Positions 35,688-44,453 of a DNA stretch of 64,000 bases are shown here, in pieces (the stretch's first letter is position 1; every line of letters starts with the position of its first letter). Position numbers and translations under genes: made by a program. Origin of the DNA: 66-474 sp044464225 (GTDB taxonomy: Bacteria > Pseudomonadota > Gammaproteobacteria > Xanthomonadales > Rhodanobacteraceae); the NCBI GenBank assembly GCA_044464225.1, contig JBIQLN010000011.1, positions 1 through 64,000 on the forward strand, written 5' to 3'. The notes below the pieces were generated by a model. It did no database searches, was not told the DNA's origin, and saw nothing but the letters and a program-made list of their open reading frames with translations.

Positions 35688-36680
35688 ATGCGCGATCAGG
35701 ATGACATGACGCTGGACGGGCGAGGGCGCCATCATGGCGGCAGCCCGGCGCGCCCTCGATTGCCGGGCGTGAACCTGTTGCCGTCCGTGGCGCGGAAGCG
35801 TTTGCGGCGACAGGTGCTGGCCGTGCTGAGTCGCGACGCACCGGCGCCGGACTACGATGCGCCGCTGGGCGATCCCGGCCTGTTCGGCCCGGACAGCGTG
35901 ACCTGGAAGGTCCACGCCGATTTCCCGTCGATGATGGCCGGCGGGCTGGCGTCATTGATGCTGCAGGCGTTGCATCCGCTTGCGCTGGCCGGTGTGTGGG
36001 ATCATTCCGCTTTCCGCACCGACACGCTCGGCCGCCTGCGCAACACCACCGCATTCGTGGGCCGCACGACGTACGCGCCGCGCGCGCCGGCCGAAGCGGC
36101 CATCGCACACGTGCGCGCCATTCACCACGGCGTGCACGGCGCCGCGGAAGACGGGCGCCCCTACAGCGCAGACGATCCGCATTTGCTCGCGTGGGTGCAT
36201 TGCGCCGGATGCTGGTGTTTCCTGCGCGCGTACGAGCGCTACTGCCAACGCATCCCGGTGGCGATGCAGGATGGCTATCTCGACGAAATGGCCCGCGTCG
36301 CCCGGGCGCTGGGGGCACGCGAGGTTCCGGTATCGACGGCGGAACTCGACGCGTTTTTCGCACGGGTGCGCCTGGAGCTGTCGTTCGATGCACGCACCCG
36401 CGAAACGTTGCGGGTACTGGGCTCGATCCGCTTGCCGATTCCCTTCGCCGGCCTCAGCCGCGACCTGTTCCTGGGCGCGGCGGCCGCGTTGCTGCCAGGC
36501 TGGGCGCTGGATCTGATGGAACGATCGGGGCTGCAGCGGTGGCGCGACCGCGGCGCCGGGCGGGTGCTGGCGTTGATCGCGCCCAGCGTGCGGGATGCGA
36601 TGGCCGAAGGCGGCTTGGCGTGGCGCGCGTGTCGGCGCACGGGCGCGGACTACGCAACGCTATACAGGTGGAAAACGTAG
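35688..36680 (+). CDS. MpaB/DUF2236 family oxygenase-like protein
   Basis: A 330-residue protein of the DUF2236 family, now called the MpaB/latex-clearing-like oxygenase family, whose members bind heme through conserved His. Visible blocks are SVTWKVHADFPSMMAGGLAS, LMLQALHPLALAGVWDHSAF, GRTTYAPRAPAEAAIAHVRA, IHHGVHG and LLAWVHCAGCWCFLRAYERY. The substrate is not known. It is mostly helical and cytoplasmic, with a hydrophobic stretch near LFLGAAAALLPGWAL. The ATG at 35688 is preceded by GAGG; an internal ATG at 35706 is also possible. It is divergent from the hydroquinone reductase gene. Confidence 0.85.
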   Translation: MRDQDDMTLDGRGRHHGGSPARPRLPGVNLLPSVARKRLRRQVLAVLSRDAPAPDYDAPLGDPGLFGPDSVTWKVHADFPSMMAGGLASLMLQALHPLALAGVWDHSAFRTDTLGRLRNTTAFVGRTTYAPRAPAEAAIAHVRAIHHGVHGAAEDGRPYSADDPHLLAWVHCAGCWCFLRAYERYCQRIPVAMQDGYLDEMARVARALGAREVPVSTAELDAFFARVRLELSFDARTRETLRVLGSIRLPIPFAGLSRDLFLGAAAALLPGWALDLMERSGLQRWRDRGAGRVLALIAPSVRDAMAEGGLAWRACRRTGADYATLYRWKT

Positions 36681-36730
36681 GGCGGGGACGACCCGTCGAA
36701 ACTCCGGGGGAACGTGGCCGTCGCCGCGGT

Positions 36731-37945
36731 TCAGCGCAACGGCATGTGTTCTTCGGCCGGACGCACGCTGCGCTCGCGCAGCCACGCCTTGGCGGCATCG
36801 CCGGGCATGGGCCTTGCGAAATAGTAGCCCTGCGCCTGGTCGCATTGGAGTTTGGCCAGCGTGCGCGCCTGCGCTTCGGTCTCGACGCCTTCGGCCACGG
36901 TCGAGAGGTGCAGTTGCTTGCCGAGGCCGACGGTGGTGGCGACGATCTTGCGGGCCTCGTCGGAAGCGTGCAGGCCGCCGACGAACGACCTGTCGATCTT
37001 GATTTCGGAAAACGGCAATTGCGCCAATTGGACCAGCGATGAATAGCCGGTGCCGAAGTCGTCGATGCTGAGCTGGAATCCCTTTAAACGCACGCGGGTG
37101 AGAATGTCCAGCAATTCGGTGGTGCGCTGCGGCGCGGTCGTTTCCGTCAGCTCGAGGATGATGCGCGCGGGATCCACCTTGAACCGCGTGCATCGTTCAT
37201 GCAGCAGGTCGGCGAAGCTGACGTCGGTCAGGCTGGCGGCGGAAATGTTGATCGCGAGTTGCAGCGCATTGTCGGCGGCGACCCCGGCGAACCAGGCGAG
37301 GCCCGCCTCGATGACGCGGATCGTCAGCGCGTCCATGTTGCCGGATTGTTCGATCAACGGCAGGAAACGGTCGGGGGGCAACAGCCCGAATTTCGGATGC
37401 TGCCAACGCACCAATGCCTCGACGCCGGCGGGACGGCCGCTGGCGAGATGGACCTTGGGTTGGTAGTGCAGCACGAATTGCCCTTCGCGCAGGGCGGGTG
37501 CGATGTCGTCCAGCAATGCTTCGCGATCCGCCGCCGCGACGGGTTCGGGTTGCGCGCGGTGACGTGCATGCGCGTCCAGCAATGCGCGCAATTCGGCGGG
37601 TTTGAAGGGCTTGGGGAGGACGCCGATGATGTGCAGGCCGCGTTCGAGGCCGACCCGCTGCGCCGACTCCAGCACCTTGCTGCCCATGCCGCTCATCATG
37701 ATGATGTTGGCGTCGCATCCGCCCGTCGCGAGGTTGCGCAGCACCTCCACCCCATCCATGCCCGGCATCAGCAGGTCGATGATGATGTGGCTGGGCTGGT
37801 AGTCCGCGATGTCGCCGAAGAACGCTTCGGCGGATTCCGACATCCGTACCGCGAAGCCATGCCGTTCGGCGGCGAAGGCCACGGTCTGCGCCACGGCGGG
37901 TTCGTCATCGAGGATGAGCAGCCGTCGCGAGTTGTCCGATTCCAT
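36731..37945 (-). CDS. Response regulator with EAL c-di-GMP phosphodiesterase domain
   Basis: A 404-residue cytoplasmic protein. The N-terminal receiver domain (1-125) has the phospho-acceptor Asp57 in IIIDLLMPGMDG. The EAL domain (about 145-390) has the substrate and metal residues EALVRW, ELTET, SIDDFGTGYS, EIKIDRSFV and AEGVETEAQ, ending GYYFARPMP, so it should hydrolyse c-di-GMP when activated. The gene start overlaps the stop of the sensor kinase upstream by one base (TGATG), so it is the cognate partner. The DDFGTG motif, needed for dimer and metal binding, is intact. Confidence 0.93.
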   Translation of the reverse strand: MESDNSRRLLILDDEPAVAQTVAFAAERHGFAVRMSESAEAFFGDIADYQPSHIIIDLLMPGMDGVEVLRNLATGGCDANIIMMSGMGSKVLESAQRVGLERGLHIIGVLPKPFKPAELRALLDAHARHRAQPEPVAAADREALLDDIAPALREGQFVLHYQPKVHLASGRPAGVEALVRWQHPKFGLLPPDRFLPLIEQSGNMDALTIRVIEAGLAWFAGVAADNALQLAINISAASLTDVSFADLLHERCTRFKVDPARIILELTETTAPQRTTELLDILTRVRLKGFQLSIDDFGTGYSSLVQLAQLPFSEIKIDRSFVGGLHASDEARKIVATTVGLGKQLHLSTVAEGVETEAQARTLAKLQCDQAQGYYFARPMPGDAAKAWLRERSVRPAEEHMPLR

Positions 37946-40245
37946 CAGATGCCACCATCCCTTGATCGCTTTTCATCCAGCACTGCCCGCAGCTTCGCCG
38001 CAAGCTCCGGTTTCCGGTACGGCTTGTGCAGCAGGTTGATGCCGGCATCCACCCGGCCATGGTGGATGATCGCATTTTCGGTGTATCCCGATGTGTACAG
38101 CACCGGCAGTCCCGGGCGCAGCGCGCGCGCCGCTTCCGCAAGCTTCGGCCCGGTGAGGCCCCCGGGCATGATCACGTCGGTGAACAGCAGGTCGCAGGGA
38201 ATATCCTGGCGCAGCAGCTCAAGCGCTTCGGGTCCGTTGGTGGCGGAGACGACGCCGTAACCGAGGCTCGCGAGCAACTGCACGGCGTGCGCGCGCACCA
38301 GTTCGTCATCCTCCACCAGGAGGATGTGCTCGCCGTGGCCCGCGACATCGCCGGGCTCGATCGTCACGACCGGCTCGTTGCGGCCCTTGGCCTGTCGCAG
38401 GTAAAGCGTGACCACGGTGCCGTGGCCGAGTTCGGAATAGATCGCCACGTGCCCGCCGGACTGCTTGACGAAGCCGTACACCATGCTCAGGCCCAGTCCG
38501 GTGCCCTGGCCGCGTGCCTTGGTGGTGAAGAAGGGTTCGAACGCGCGCGCTGCGTCTTCGGCGCTCATGCCGGTGCCCGTGTCCGAGATCGAAATCCGCA
38601 CGTAGTCGCCGGGCACGACGTCCGCGCGCTGTTCGGTATAGTTCTCGTCCAGGATCACGTTGTCGGTTTCGATCATCAGCCTGCCGCCACCGGGCATCGC
38701 GTCGCGCGCGTTGATGCACAGGTTCAGCAGTGCCGACTCGAATTGCGCCGGGTCCACCGACACCTTGGCGAGGTCGGGCGCATGCTCCACCGCCAGCTCG
38801 ATGTTTTCGCCGAGCGTGCGGCGCAGCAGGTTCCGCATGCCATCGACCAATTCGTCGGCGCGGACGGTACGCGGTTCAAGGGCCTGCCTCCGCGCGAACG
38901 CGAGCAGGTGGCGGGTCAGTTCCGCGCCGCGTTCACCTGCGGTGCGGATCATGTCCACCAGCGGAAGCACGTCCTTGTGGCCCGGCAGTTCCTCTGCCAG
39001 TGCGTCGGCGTTGCCGACGATCACCGTCAGCAGGTTGTTGAAGTCGTGCGCGATGCCGCCGGTGAGTTGTCCGATTGCCTCGAGTTTCTGCGACTGCGTG
39101 AGTCGGCGCTCCAGCTCCACGCGTTCGCTGACGTTGGTGTGGATTTTCAGGACCCCCGCCGGCTGCCCGCTTTCGTCGCGCAGCAGGGTCCAGTGCCCAT
39201 CGACGGTGATGGTCTTTCCGTCCGCCCCGGTTTGCGGGAAGCGTCCGGACCATTCGCCCTTCGCGAACACCTCGGCGTCCGCGATCTCGAACGCGACCGG
39301 ATCTTCGTACACGATGATGTCTTCCACCCGCTTGCCGATCGCCTCTTCGCGGGGAATGCCGTAGATGGTTTCCGCGGCCTTGTTCCAGTACCGGATGCGG
39401 CGGTCGAGGCTGCGCACCAGGATCGCGTCCTTGGCCCGGTCGAGCAGCATCGCCTGTTCGCGCAGGGTGTCTTCGCGCTCCTTGCGATCGGAAAGATCGG
39501 TGATGGCGCCCACCACGCGAACCGTGCGGCCGGCGCTGTCGCGGATCAGGAAGCCGCGGGCATACACGAACGCGTAGGTGCCGTCGTGACGGCGGAATCG
39601 GTATTCGCATGCCCATTGGTCTGCACCGGATTCAATGGCCTCGTTCACGCTGCGGGTGACCGCCTCGCGATCGTCGGGGTGCACGCGTTCGCGCGCCCAT
39701 TCGGCGGTGTACTCGATTTCTTCGGGCGGAATCCCGAACAGCCGCTGCAGGCCGCCGTTCCACCAGATGGTGTTTTCTTCGACGTTGCGGTCCCAGACCG
39801 CGTCCTCGGTGGCCCGGGTGACGTAGTCGAAGCGTTCGTGGCTCAGGCGCAGGGCGGCTTCGATGCGGACGCGCTCGGTCACGTCATTGGCGAGTACCAG
39901 GCGCGCGGGGACGCCGCGGAACACGATGTCGTCCGAGGAGATCTCGACATCGATGACCGTGCCGTCCTTTTTCAGGTGGCGCCAATACCCGAATTCACGG
40001 TGACCCGCGGGGCCGGTGGAGCGCACCCTGGCGAGGCGCTCGATTTCATCCGGCGGCCGTATGTCGACAATGGTCATGGCGAGGAATTCTTCCTCGCTGT
40101 AGCCGTATTGCTTGCACGCCTGGGCGTTTACCGCGAGAAAACGGCCGCTGGCAATCTCGAAAACCCACATTGGCAGCGGGTTCGCGACGAACAGCATCTC
40201 GTAGAATTCGTTGCTGTTGCGGCGCGCGTTGTCTTGAGCGGTCAT
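37945..40245 (-). CDS. Hybrid sensor histidine kinase (three PAS, HisKA, HATPase, REC)
   Basis: A 766-residue soluble kinase: PAS domains at about 20-130, 140-260 and 270-380 (for example YGYSEEEFLAMTIVDIRPPD), a HisKA dimerisation domain with phospho-His in TGGIAHDFNNLLTV, an ATPase domain (LCINARDAMPG, DTGTGM, GTGLGLSM), and a C-terminal receiver (ILLVEDDELVRAHA; Asp in LLFTDVIMPGG). No transmembrane segment is seen, so it should sense a cytoplasmic cue such as redox or a ligand. The ATG at 40245 follows AAGGGGAG. It is first gene of a two-gene operon with the EAL response regulator. The frame is open upstream to 40686 but without family match. Confidence 0.92.
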   Translation of the reverse strand: MTAQDNARRNSNEFYEMLFVANPLPMWVFEIASGRFLAVNAQACKQYGYSEEEFLAMTIVDIRPPDEIERLARVRSTGPAGHREFGYWRHLKKDGTVIDVEISSDDIVFRGVPARLVLANDVTERVRIEAALRLSHERFDYVTRATEDAVWDRNVEENTIWWNGGLQRLFGIPPEEIEYTAEWARERVHPDDREAVTRSVNEAIESGADQWACEYRFRRHDGTYAFVYARGFLIRDSAGRTVRVVGAITDLSDRKEREDTLREQAMLLDRAKDAILVRSLDRRIRYWNKAAETIYGIPREEAIGKRVEDIIVYEDPVAFEIADAEVFAKGEWSGRFPQTGADGKTITVDGHWTLLRDESGQPAGVLKIHTNVSERVELERRLTQSQKLEAIGQLTGGIAHDFNNLLTVIVGNADALAEELPGHKDVLPLVDMIRTAGERGAELTRHLLAFARRQALEPRTVRADELVDGMRNLLRRTLGENIELAVEHAPDLAKVSVDPAQFESALLNLCINARDAMPGGGRLMIETDNVILDENYTEQRADVVPGDYVRISISDTGTGMSAEDAARAFEPFFTTKARGQGTGLGLSMVYGFVKQSGGHVAIYSELGHGTVVTLYLRQAKGRNEPVVTIEPGDVAGHGEHILLVEDDELVRAHAVQLLASLGYGVVSATNGPEALELLRQDIPCDLLFTDVIMPGGLTGPKLAEAARALRPGLPVLYTSGYTENAIIHHGRVDAGINLLHKPYRKPELAAKLRAVLDEKRSRDGGI

Positions 40246-40435
40246 TTGCTCCCCTTGACTGACGAGGCCTCCGTTGCCGGCCCGACGCACATGTATGTCC
40301 AATGTATACCGAGGCCGGCGGACAAAGTCACGACCTCCGTCACGAAAGGCGCCTGCGTAACAAAAGGTCACAAGCTCGATCGGGGCATTGCGCACGTCGC
40401 GCGCCTGCTTCGGGAACCTTGGCAGGCTTATTGCA

Positions 40436-41785
40436 ATGATGGTTGGCGGAAATCTTTCTGACGGGCAGACCGCTGGGGTCGGAGTGCGCAACAAGGGGTT
40501 CGTGGCCTGGGTGCTCTGCCTGCTGGTGCTGACGGTGGTCTTGCCGCTGTGGCGGCACTTCGGCATGAACACGTCGCTGCGCGTGGACCGCGCGGGATCG
40601 TATCCGGTGGAGGTATTCGACGATCGCGAGCTGGGCGGGGCCAGTGAGGCGAGTCTTGCCGTGTCCGGTGGCGCATCGGTGATCACCTGCCGGATCGAAC
40701 TGGGCTATGCGTGGCCCTACTGCAATGTCAGCATCGCGCTCGGCAGGGTGCCGGACGGGGTCAGCCTGGCGCGCTTCGATTCGGTGAAGCTGGACATCCG
40801 GACGCACGGGCCGACGCCGGTGCCGGTGGTGGTGTACCTGCGCAATTTCGATCCGGTGTACTACCAGCCCGGCAGTTCCGACACGTTGAAGGTCAACATG
40901 CTGGAGTACGCGCCCGCGAACGGCGACGAACCATTCACGACGCCGCTGGCCAATTTCCACGTGGCGACCTGGTGGATCCAGCAATTCCAGGTGCCGGCCG
41001 AGTACGCGCGCCCGGATTTGCGCAACGTGGTGGCCATCGACATCGGAACCGGCAGCAACGTCGGGCCGGGTGTCTACACGATCGGGGTGCGCTCGATCGA
41101 ATTCTACGGAAAGTGGATCAGCCAGGTCGAGCTGCTGACCCTGCTGGTGGCGCTGTGGTCGATGACGGCGATGGTGTACCTCGTCGCCGGGTTCCGCGAG
41201 GCGCGGCGCGCGGCGGTGGTGGCGAGTTCGGGACGGCGCGAGCTGGAGCGCGTGAACGCGGCCCTGGAGCGTGAGCGGCAGGCGCTGACGATCGTCGCCA
41301 ACCGGGATCAGTTGACGAGCCTTTACAACCGTGCGGGCTTGCGCCATCGCCTTGCCCTGCTGCGCGCGCAGGTAGATGCGCAACACCGGCACCTGTCGGT
41401 GATCTTCATGGACGTCGACCACTTCAAGCGGATCAACGACGTGCATGGCCACGAGGTGGGCGACGAGTGCCTGCGCAACCTCGCGCGGCTGGTCAACGCG
41501 AACATCCGCGAGCAGGATGTGTTGTGCCGGTGGGGCGGCGAGGAGTTCGTACTGGCCTGCGACGGTGCGAAGCTGGAGGTGGCGGCGGGGCGCGCGGAAC
41601 GTTTGCGGGTGATGATCGAGCAGGCCGAATGGCCGCAGGGCGTCGCCATGTCCTGCAGCTTCGGCGTGGCGGAGATGGTGCCCGGTGAAAACCTGCGTGA
41701 CCTGTTGAAGCGCGCCGACGACGCCCTGTACGCGGCCAAGCGTGCAGGGCGGAATCGCGTGCGGGTGGCAGTCGCCCGGGACTGA
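40436..41785 (+). CDS. Diguanylate cyclase with periplasmic sensor domain
   Basis: A 449-residue inner-membrane protein: one N-terminal transmembrane helix (FVAWVLCLLVLTVVLPLW), a periplasmic domain of about 190 residues (from FGMNTSLRVDRAGSYPVEVF), a second helix (LLTLLVALWSMTAMVYLVAG), a coiled-coil linker, and a C-terminal GGDEF domain with RWGGEEF, VIFMDVDHFKRINDVHGHE and the inhibitory REQD (RxxD) five residues before GGEEF. It should make c-di-GMP with feedback control. The start may be either of two Met codons at 40436/40439. It is divergent from the kinase/EAL operon, a gap of 190 bases. Confidence 0.9.
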   Translation: MMVGGNLSDGQTAGVGVRNKGFVAWVLCLLVLTVVLPLWRHFGMNTSLRVDRAGSYPVEVFDDRELGGASEASLAVSGGASVITCRIELGYAWPYCNVSIALGRVPDGVSLARFDSVKLDIRTHGPTPVPVVVYLRNFDPVYYQPGSSDTLKVNMLEYAPANGDEPFTTPLANFHVATWWIQQFQVPAEYARPDLRNVVAIDIGTGSNVGPGVYTIGVRSIEFYGKWISQVELLTLLVALWSMTAMVYLVAGFREARRAAVVASSGRRELERVNAALERERQALTIVANRDQLTSLYNRAGLRHRLALLRAQVDAQHRHLSVIFMDVDHFKRINDVHGHEVGDECLRNLARLVNANIREQDVLCRWGGEEFVLACDGAKLEVAAGRAERLRVMIEQAEWPQGVAMSCSFGVAEMVPGENLRDLLKRADDALYAAKRAGRNRVRVAVARD

Positions 41786-41820
41786 CGCCGCGTGACGCAG
41801 CGGCGAAATGGTGGCCGCCT

Positions 41821-43149
41821 TCAGACGCCGGTCGCGCCTTCCTTCGAGCCGTTCTTCGCGTCGATATCCATCTCTATCGTCGCGTGCGACGGTGCTTCCT
41901 GTGCCTGCAGGCGCTTGGCGACGGCTTCGGCTTCGCGCATGACGCGCAGCAGGTTGCGGCCGGCGAGGTCGGCCAGTTCGTCGTCGGTCCAGCCGCGGCG
42001 CGCGAGTTCCCTGAACAGCGCGGGATACTTGTCGACGCCGTCCAGACCCGTGGGCGTGGTTTCGATGCCGTCGAAGTCACTGCCGATGCCGACGCTTTCG
42101 ACGCCGGCGATCTTGCGGATGTGATCGATGTGGTCGGCGACCTGGGCGATGGTGGCCTTCGGCAGCGGGTGCGCGTGTTCCCATTTTTCGATGGCGGCCT
42201 TGGCGCGATCGGGTTGCCCCACATACAGCGCCTCGAATTTTGCGGATACGCCGGCGCGGTCGGCATGCCAGCGCGCGACGTCCGCGGAAACGAAGGTGGG
42301 ATAGAAATTCGCCATCACGATGCCGTGGTTCTGCTTGACCATGCGCAGGACGTCATCGGGCACGTCGCGCGGATGGTCGTCCAGTGCGCGCGCGCTGGAG
42401 TGCGAAAAGATCACCGGCGCCTGGGTGGTTTCGAGCGCGGCCTTCATGGTTTCGGGCGACACGTGCGAAAGATCCACCAGCATGCCGAGCCGGTTCATTT
42501 CGTGCACCACGGCGCGTCCGAATGCAGTCAGCCCGTGGTGCACCGGGTCGTCGGTGGCGGAGTCGGCCCAATCGGTGTTCTTGAAGTGGGTCAGCGTCAT
42601 GTAGCGGGCGCCGAGCGCGTAGTACTCGCGCAGCACCGCCAGCGAATTGTTGATCTGGTGGCCGCCTTCGACGCCGATCAGGCTGGCGATGCGCCCGGAT
42701 TTCTCGATGCGCTCGATGTCACCCGCGGTGTACGCCATCTCGAAGTCCTTCGGATACTTCGCCACCATGGTGCGGACGATGTCGATCTGCTCGAGCGTCA
42801 TCTGCACGGCTTCCGGTCCGGTGACGGAGGCGGGAATCCACACCGACCAGAACTGGGCCCCGAGATGCCCCTTGCGGGCGCGCGGGATATCGGTCATCAG
42901 GTGCACGTCGTCGCCGTCCTTGCCATGCAGGCTGGACGTATCGGCCGCGAGATCGAGGTTGCCGACATTGCCGAACTTGTCGCGGATTTCCCACGGCAGG
43001 TCGTTGTGGCCGTCGATCACGGGCGTCTCGGTGAGTACCCGGTCGACCCGTGCCGACAGTGATTCGTCCTTCGCCGATTGCGATGCGGCGAAGGCGATGC
43101 AGGGCAGGGCGGCGAGCAGGCAGATGGCAATGCGAAGGTGCTTGGTCAT
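41821..43149 (-). CDS. M19 membrane dipeptidase family protein, exported
   Basis: A 442-residue zinc dipeptidase (renal dipeptidase-like, family M19) with a signal peptide (IAICLLAALPCIAFAAS). Metal-ligand motifs are DGHNDLPW (His/Asp), GVEGGHQI (Glu), FSHSSAR and, later, GIGSDFDGIE (Asp). In these enzymes two zinc ions activate water to split dipeptides. The C-terminal tail (about 30 residues, KEGATGV) is unstructured. The ATG is preceded by GGGGACG. It converges with the diguanylate cyclase gene, with a 35-base gap. Confidence 0.92.
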   Translation of the reverse strand: MTKHLRIAICLLAALPCIAFAASQSAKDESLSARVDRVLTETPVIDGHNDLPWEIRDKFGNVGNLDLAADTSSLHGKDGDDVHLMTDIPRARKGHLGAQFWSVWIPASVTGPEAVQMTLEQIDIVRTMVAKYPKDFEMAYTAGDIERIEKSGRIASLIGVEGGHQINNSLAVLREYYALGARYMTLTHFKNTDWADSATDDPVHHGLTAFGRAVVHEMNRLGMLVDLSHVSPETMKAALETTQAPVIFSHSSARALDDHPRDVPDDVLRMVKQNHGIVMANFYPTFVSADVARWHADRAGVSAKFEALYVGQPDRAKAAIEKWEHAHPLPKATIAQVADHIDHIRKIAGVESVGIGSDFDGIETTPTGLDGVDKYPALFRELARRGWTDDELADLAGRNLLRVMREAEAVAKRLQAQEAPSHATIEMDIDAKNGSKEGATGV

Positions 43150-43388
43150 GGCGTCCCCGGTGATGTCAGAGAAGAGGCGACGTCGTCGGACGTCGCGCAA
43201 CTCCCGAGCCTACCACCGTTTGCCCACCCGGCCGGAAAGGACGGTCCGGCCGGCGCCAGCCCTTGTCTGCACATGCGCGCGGCCGATCGATTCCGGTTCA
43301 CCGGGCGGGTCGGCTTCCCGATGGATGACACGGCGCGCCACGCGGCGCAGATGATGCTGTGCCGCGCCGGCTCCCGCAGGCCGCGGGA

Positions 43389-44120
43389 TCAATCGATTCG
43401 GAGGGTTTCCCGGCGTGCCCTTGACGATCGACGCCAGGCGAACAGGCCGAGTACGGCGGCGCCGAACAACCACAGGAAATCCGGTTCCGGTACGGACGCG
43501 ACGGCGAACGGGCTTGCATTCGGGTCGACGAAGTACCCGCCGTTGCCATCGGACTGGATTAGCTTCATCCCATACGTGAGTCCGCCCGGCCACCCCGGTC
43601 CGAAGAAGTCCGGTGCGGTATTGCCGAAGCTCCACAGGTCCAGGAAGTCGCCGTTGTCGAGGGCGAACATCACGCCCATCAGATCCAGGAAGCCGCCGGA
43701 AAACGGATAGACGAGGGAGCCGTCCACGAAGCAGATCAGCGGCGACCCGGTCGGGTAGAAGAGATTGTCGTAGGACACGCCGTCGTGGTCGCCCACGCCG
43801 GGGATCGCAAAAAGACTGTAGCTCCAGGGAAGCACCTCGCCGGGTGCCGTGGTGTGGTCGATGTCCCGCACGCCCGTGATTGCCCGGCCGTTGAAGGTGC
43901 CGCTGGCATCGCTGATCGCCAAGGGCACGTTGTCGGGGTTGACCACGTCGTCTGCCCGGGCGGGCCCGGTCGTCAGGTCCGCGTATCCGCTACCCAGGGC
44001 GCCGCTGAAATGGATCCTCACCACGTCTGCGTGGGCGAAGGGAGCCAGGGCAACCATCGCCAGCACCGCGCCGGCGGTCAGGAGCCGGTTCCTTATGGAG
44101 ATTCCCGTCATCGCATTCAT
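43389..44120 (-). CDS. PEP-CTERM sorting domain protein
   Basis: A 243-residue exported protein with signal peptide (NRLLTAGAVLAMVALAPFAH, then ADV). The body is Gly/Asp-rich, with no catalytic motif. The C-terminus has SVPEPDFLWLFGAAVLGLFA followed by WRRSSRARRE, the PEP-CTERM signal. The ATG at 44120 follows GAGGGAGG eight bases upstream, the best ribosome binding site in the region. It stands alone between the M19 dipeptidase and the PLP-enzyme gene. Confidence 0.87.
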   Translation of the reverse strand: MNAMTGISIRNRLLTAGAVLAMVALAPFAHADVVRIHFSGALGSGYADLTTGPARADDVVNPDNVPLAISDASGTFNGRAITGVRDIDHTTAPGEVLPWSYSLFAIPGVGDHDGVSYDNLFYPTGSPLICFVDGSLVYPFSGGFLDLMGVMFALDNGDFLDLWSFGNTAPDFFGPGWPGGLTYGMKLIQSDGNGGYFVDPNASPFAVASVPEPDFLWLFGAAVLGLFAWRRSSRARRETLRID

Positions 44121-44453
44121 CGCTTCAACCTCCCTCGGTTGATGGAATGTCGAAGCCCCCTGTCTGCCATTCGACACCGTGCGGCAGCATTTCACGTGCC
44201 AAGCATGCAGGTCGTTGTTTTGCCGGATTTACCTGGATTTGCACTGGCTGGTGCCGGGTGCCTTTTGTAATGTGTTCCGACGCCGGCCAGTTGCGATTCC
44301 TTGCCACCTAAAGGCGTTCGAAGGCGGAGCGACACGCTTCTGCGCACCGGAGGTGGCCCAGTCGCTTGTGTAAGAAACTTCGACGAAAGGACGCGCTGTG
44401 CCGAGCCGGAAGCTCGCAGTAGCGTTCTCCTCGCGCGCTCGAACGGTTCGTTG
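44121..44453. other. Intergenic region, no gene recognised
   Basis: It lies upstream of the PEP-CTERM gene and downstream of the D-serine-deaminase-like gene, both on the minus strand. No protein-like frame. A somewhat less GC-rich patch at about 44220-44300 (TTTTGTAATGTG) may hold the PEP-CTERM promoter, but boxes cannot be fixed. Confidence 0.4.

Noticed and set aside
38026..40461. 811-residue plus-strand frame
   Set aside because: It is antisense to the hybrid kinase; GC-rich DNA leaves such shadows open.
41786..41820. CGCCGC...GCGGCG stem between the cyclase and dipeptidase genes as terminator
   Set aside because: Only six base pairs with an eight-base loop and no T tract; too weak to call.
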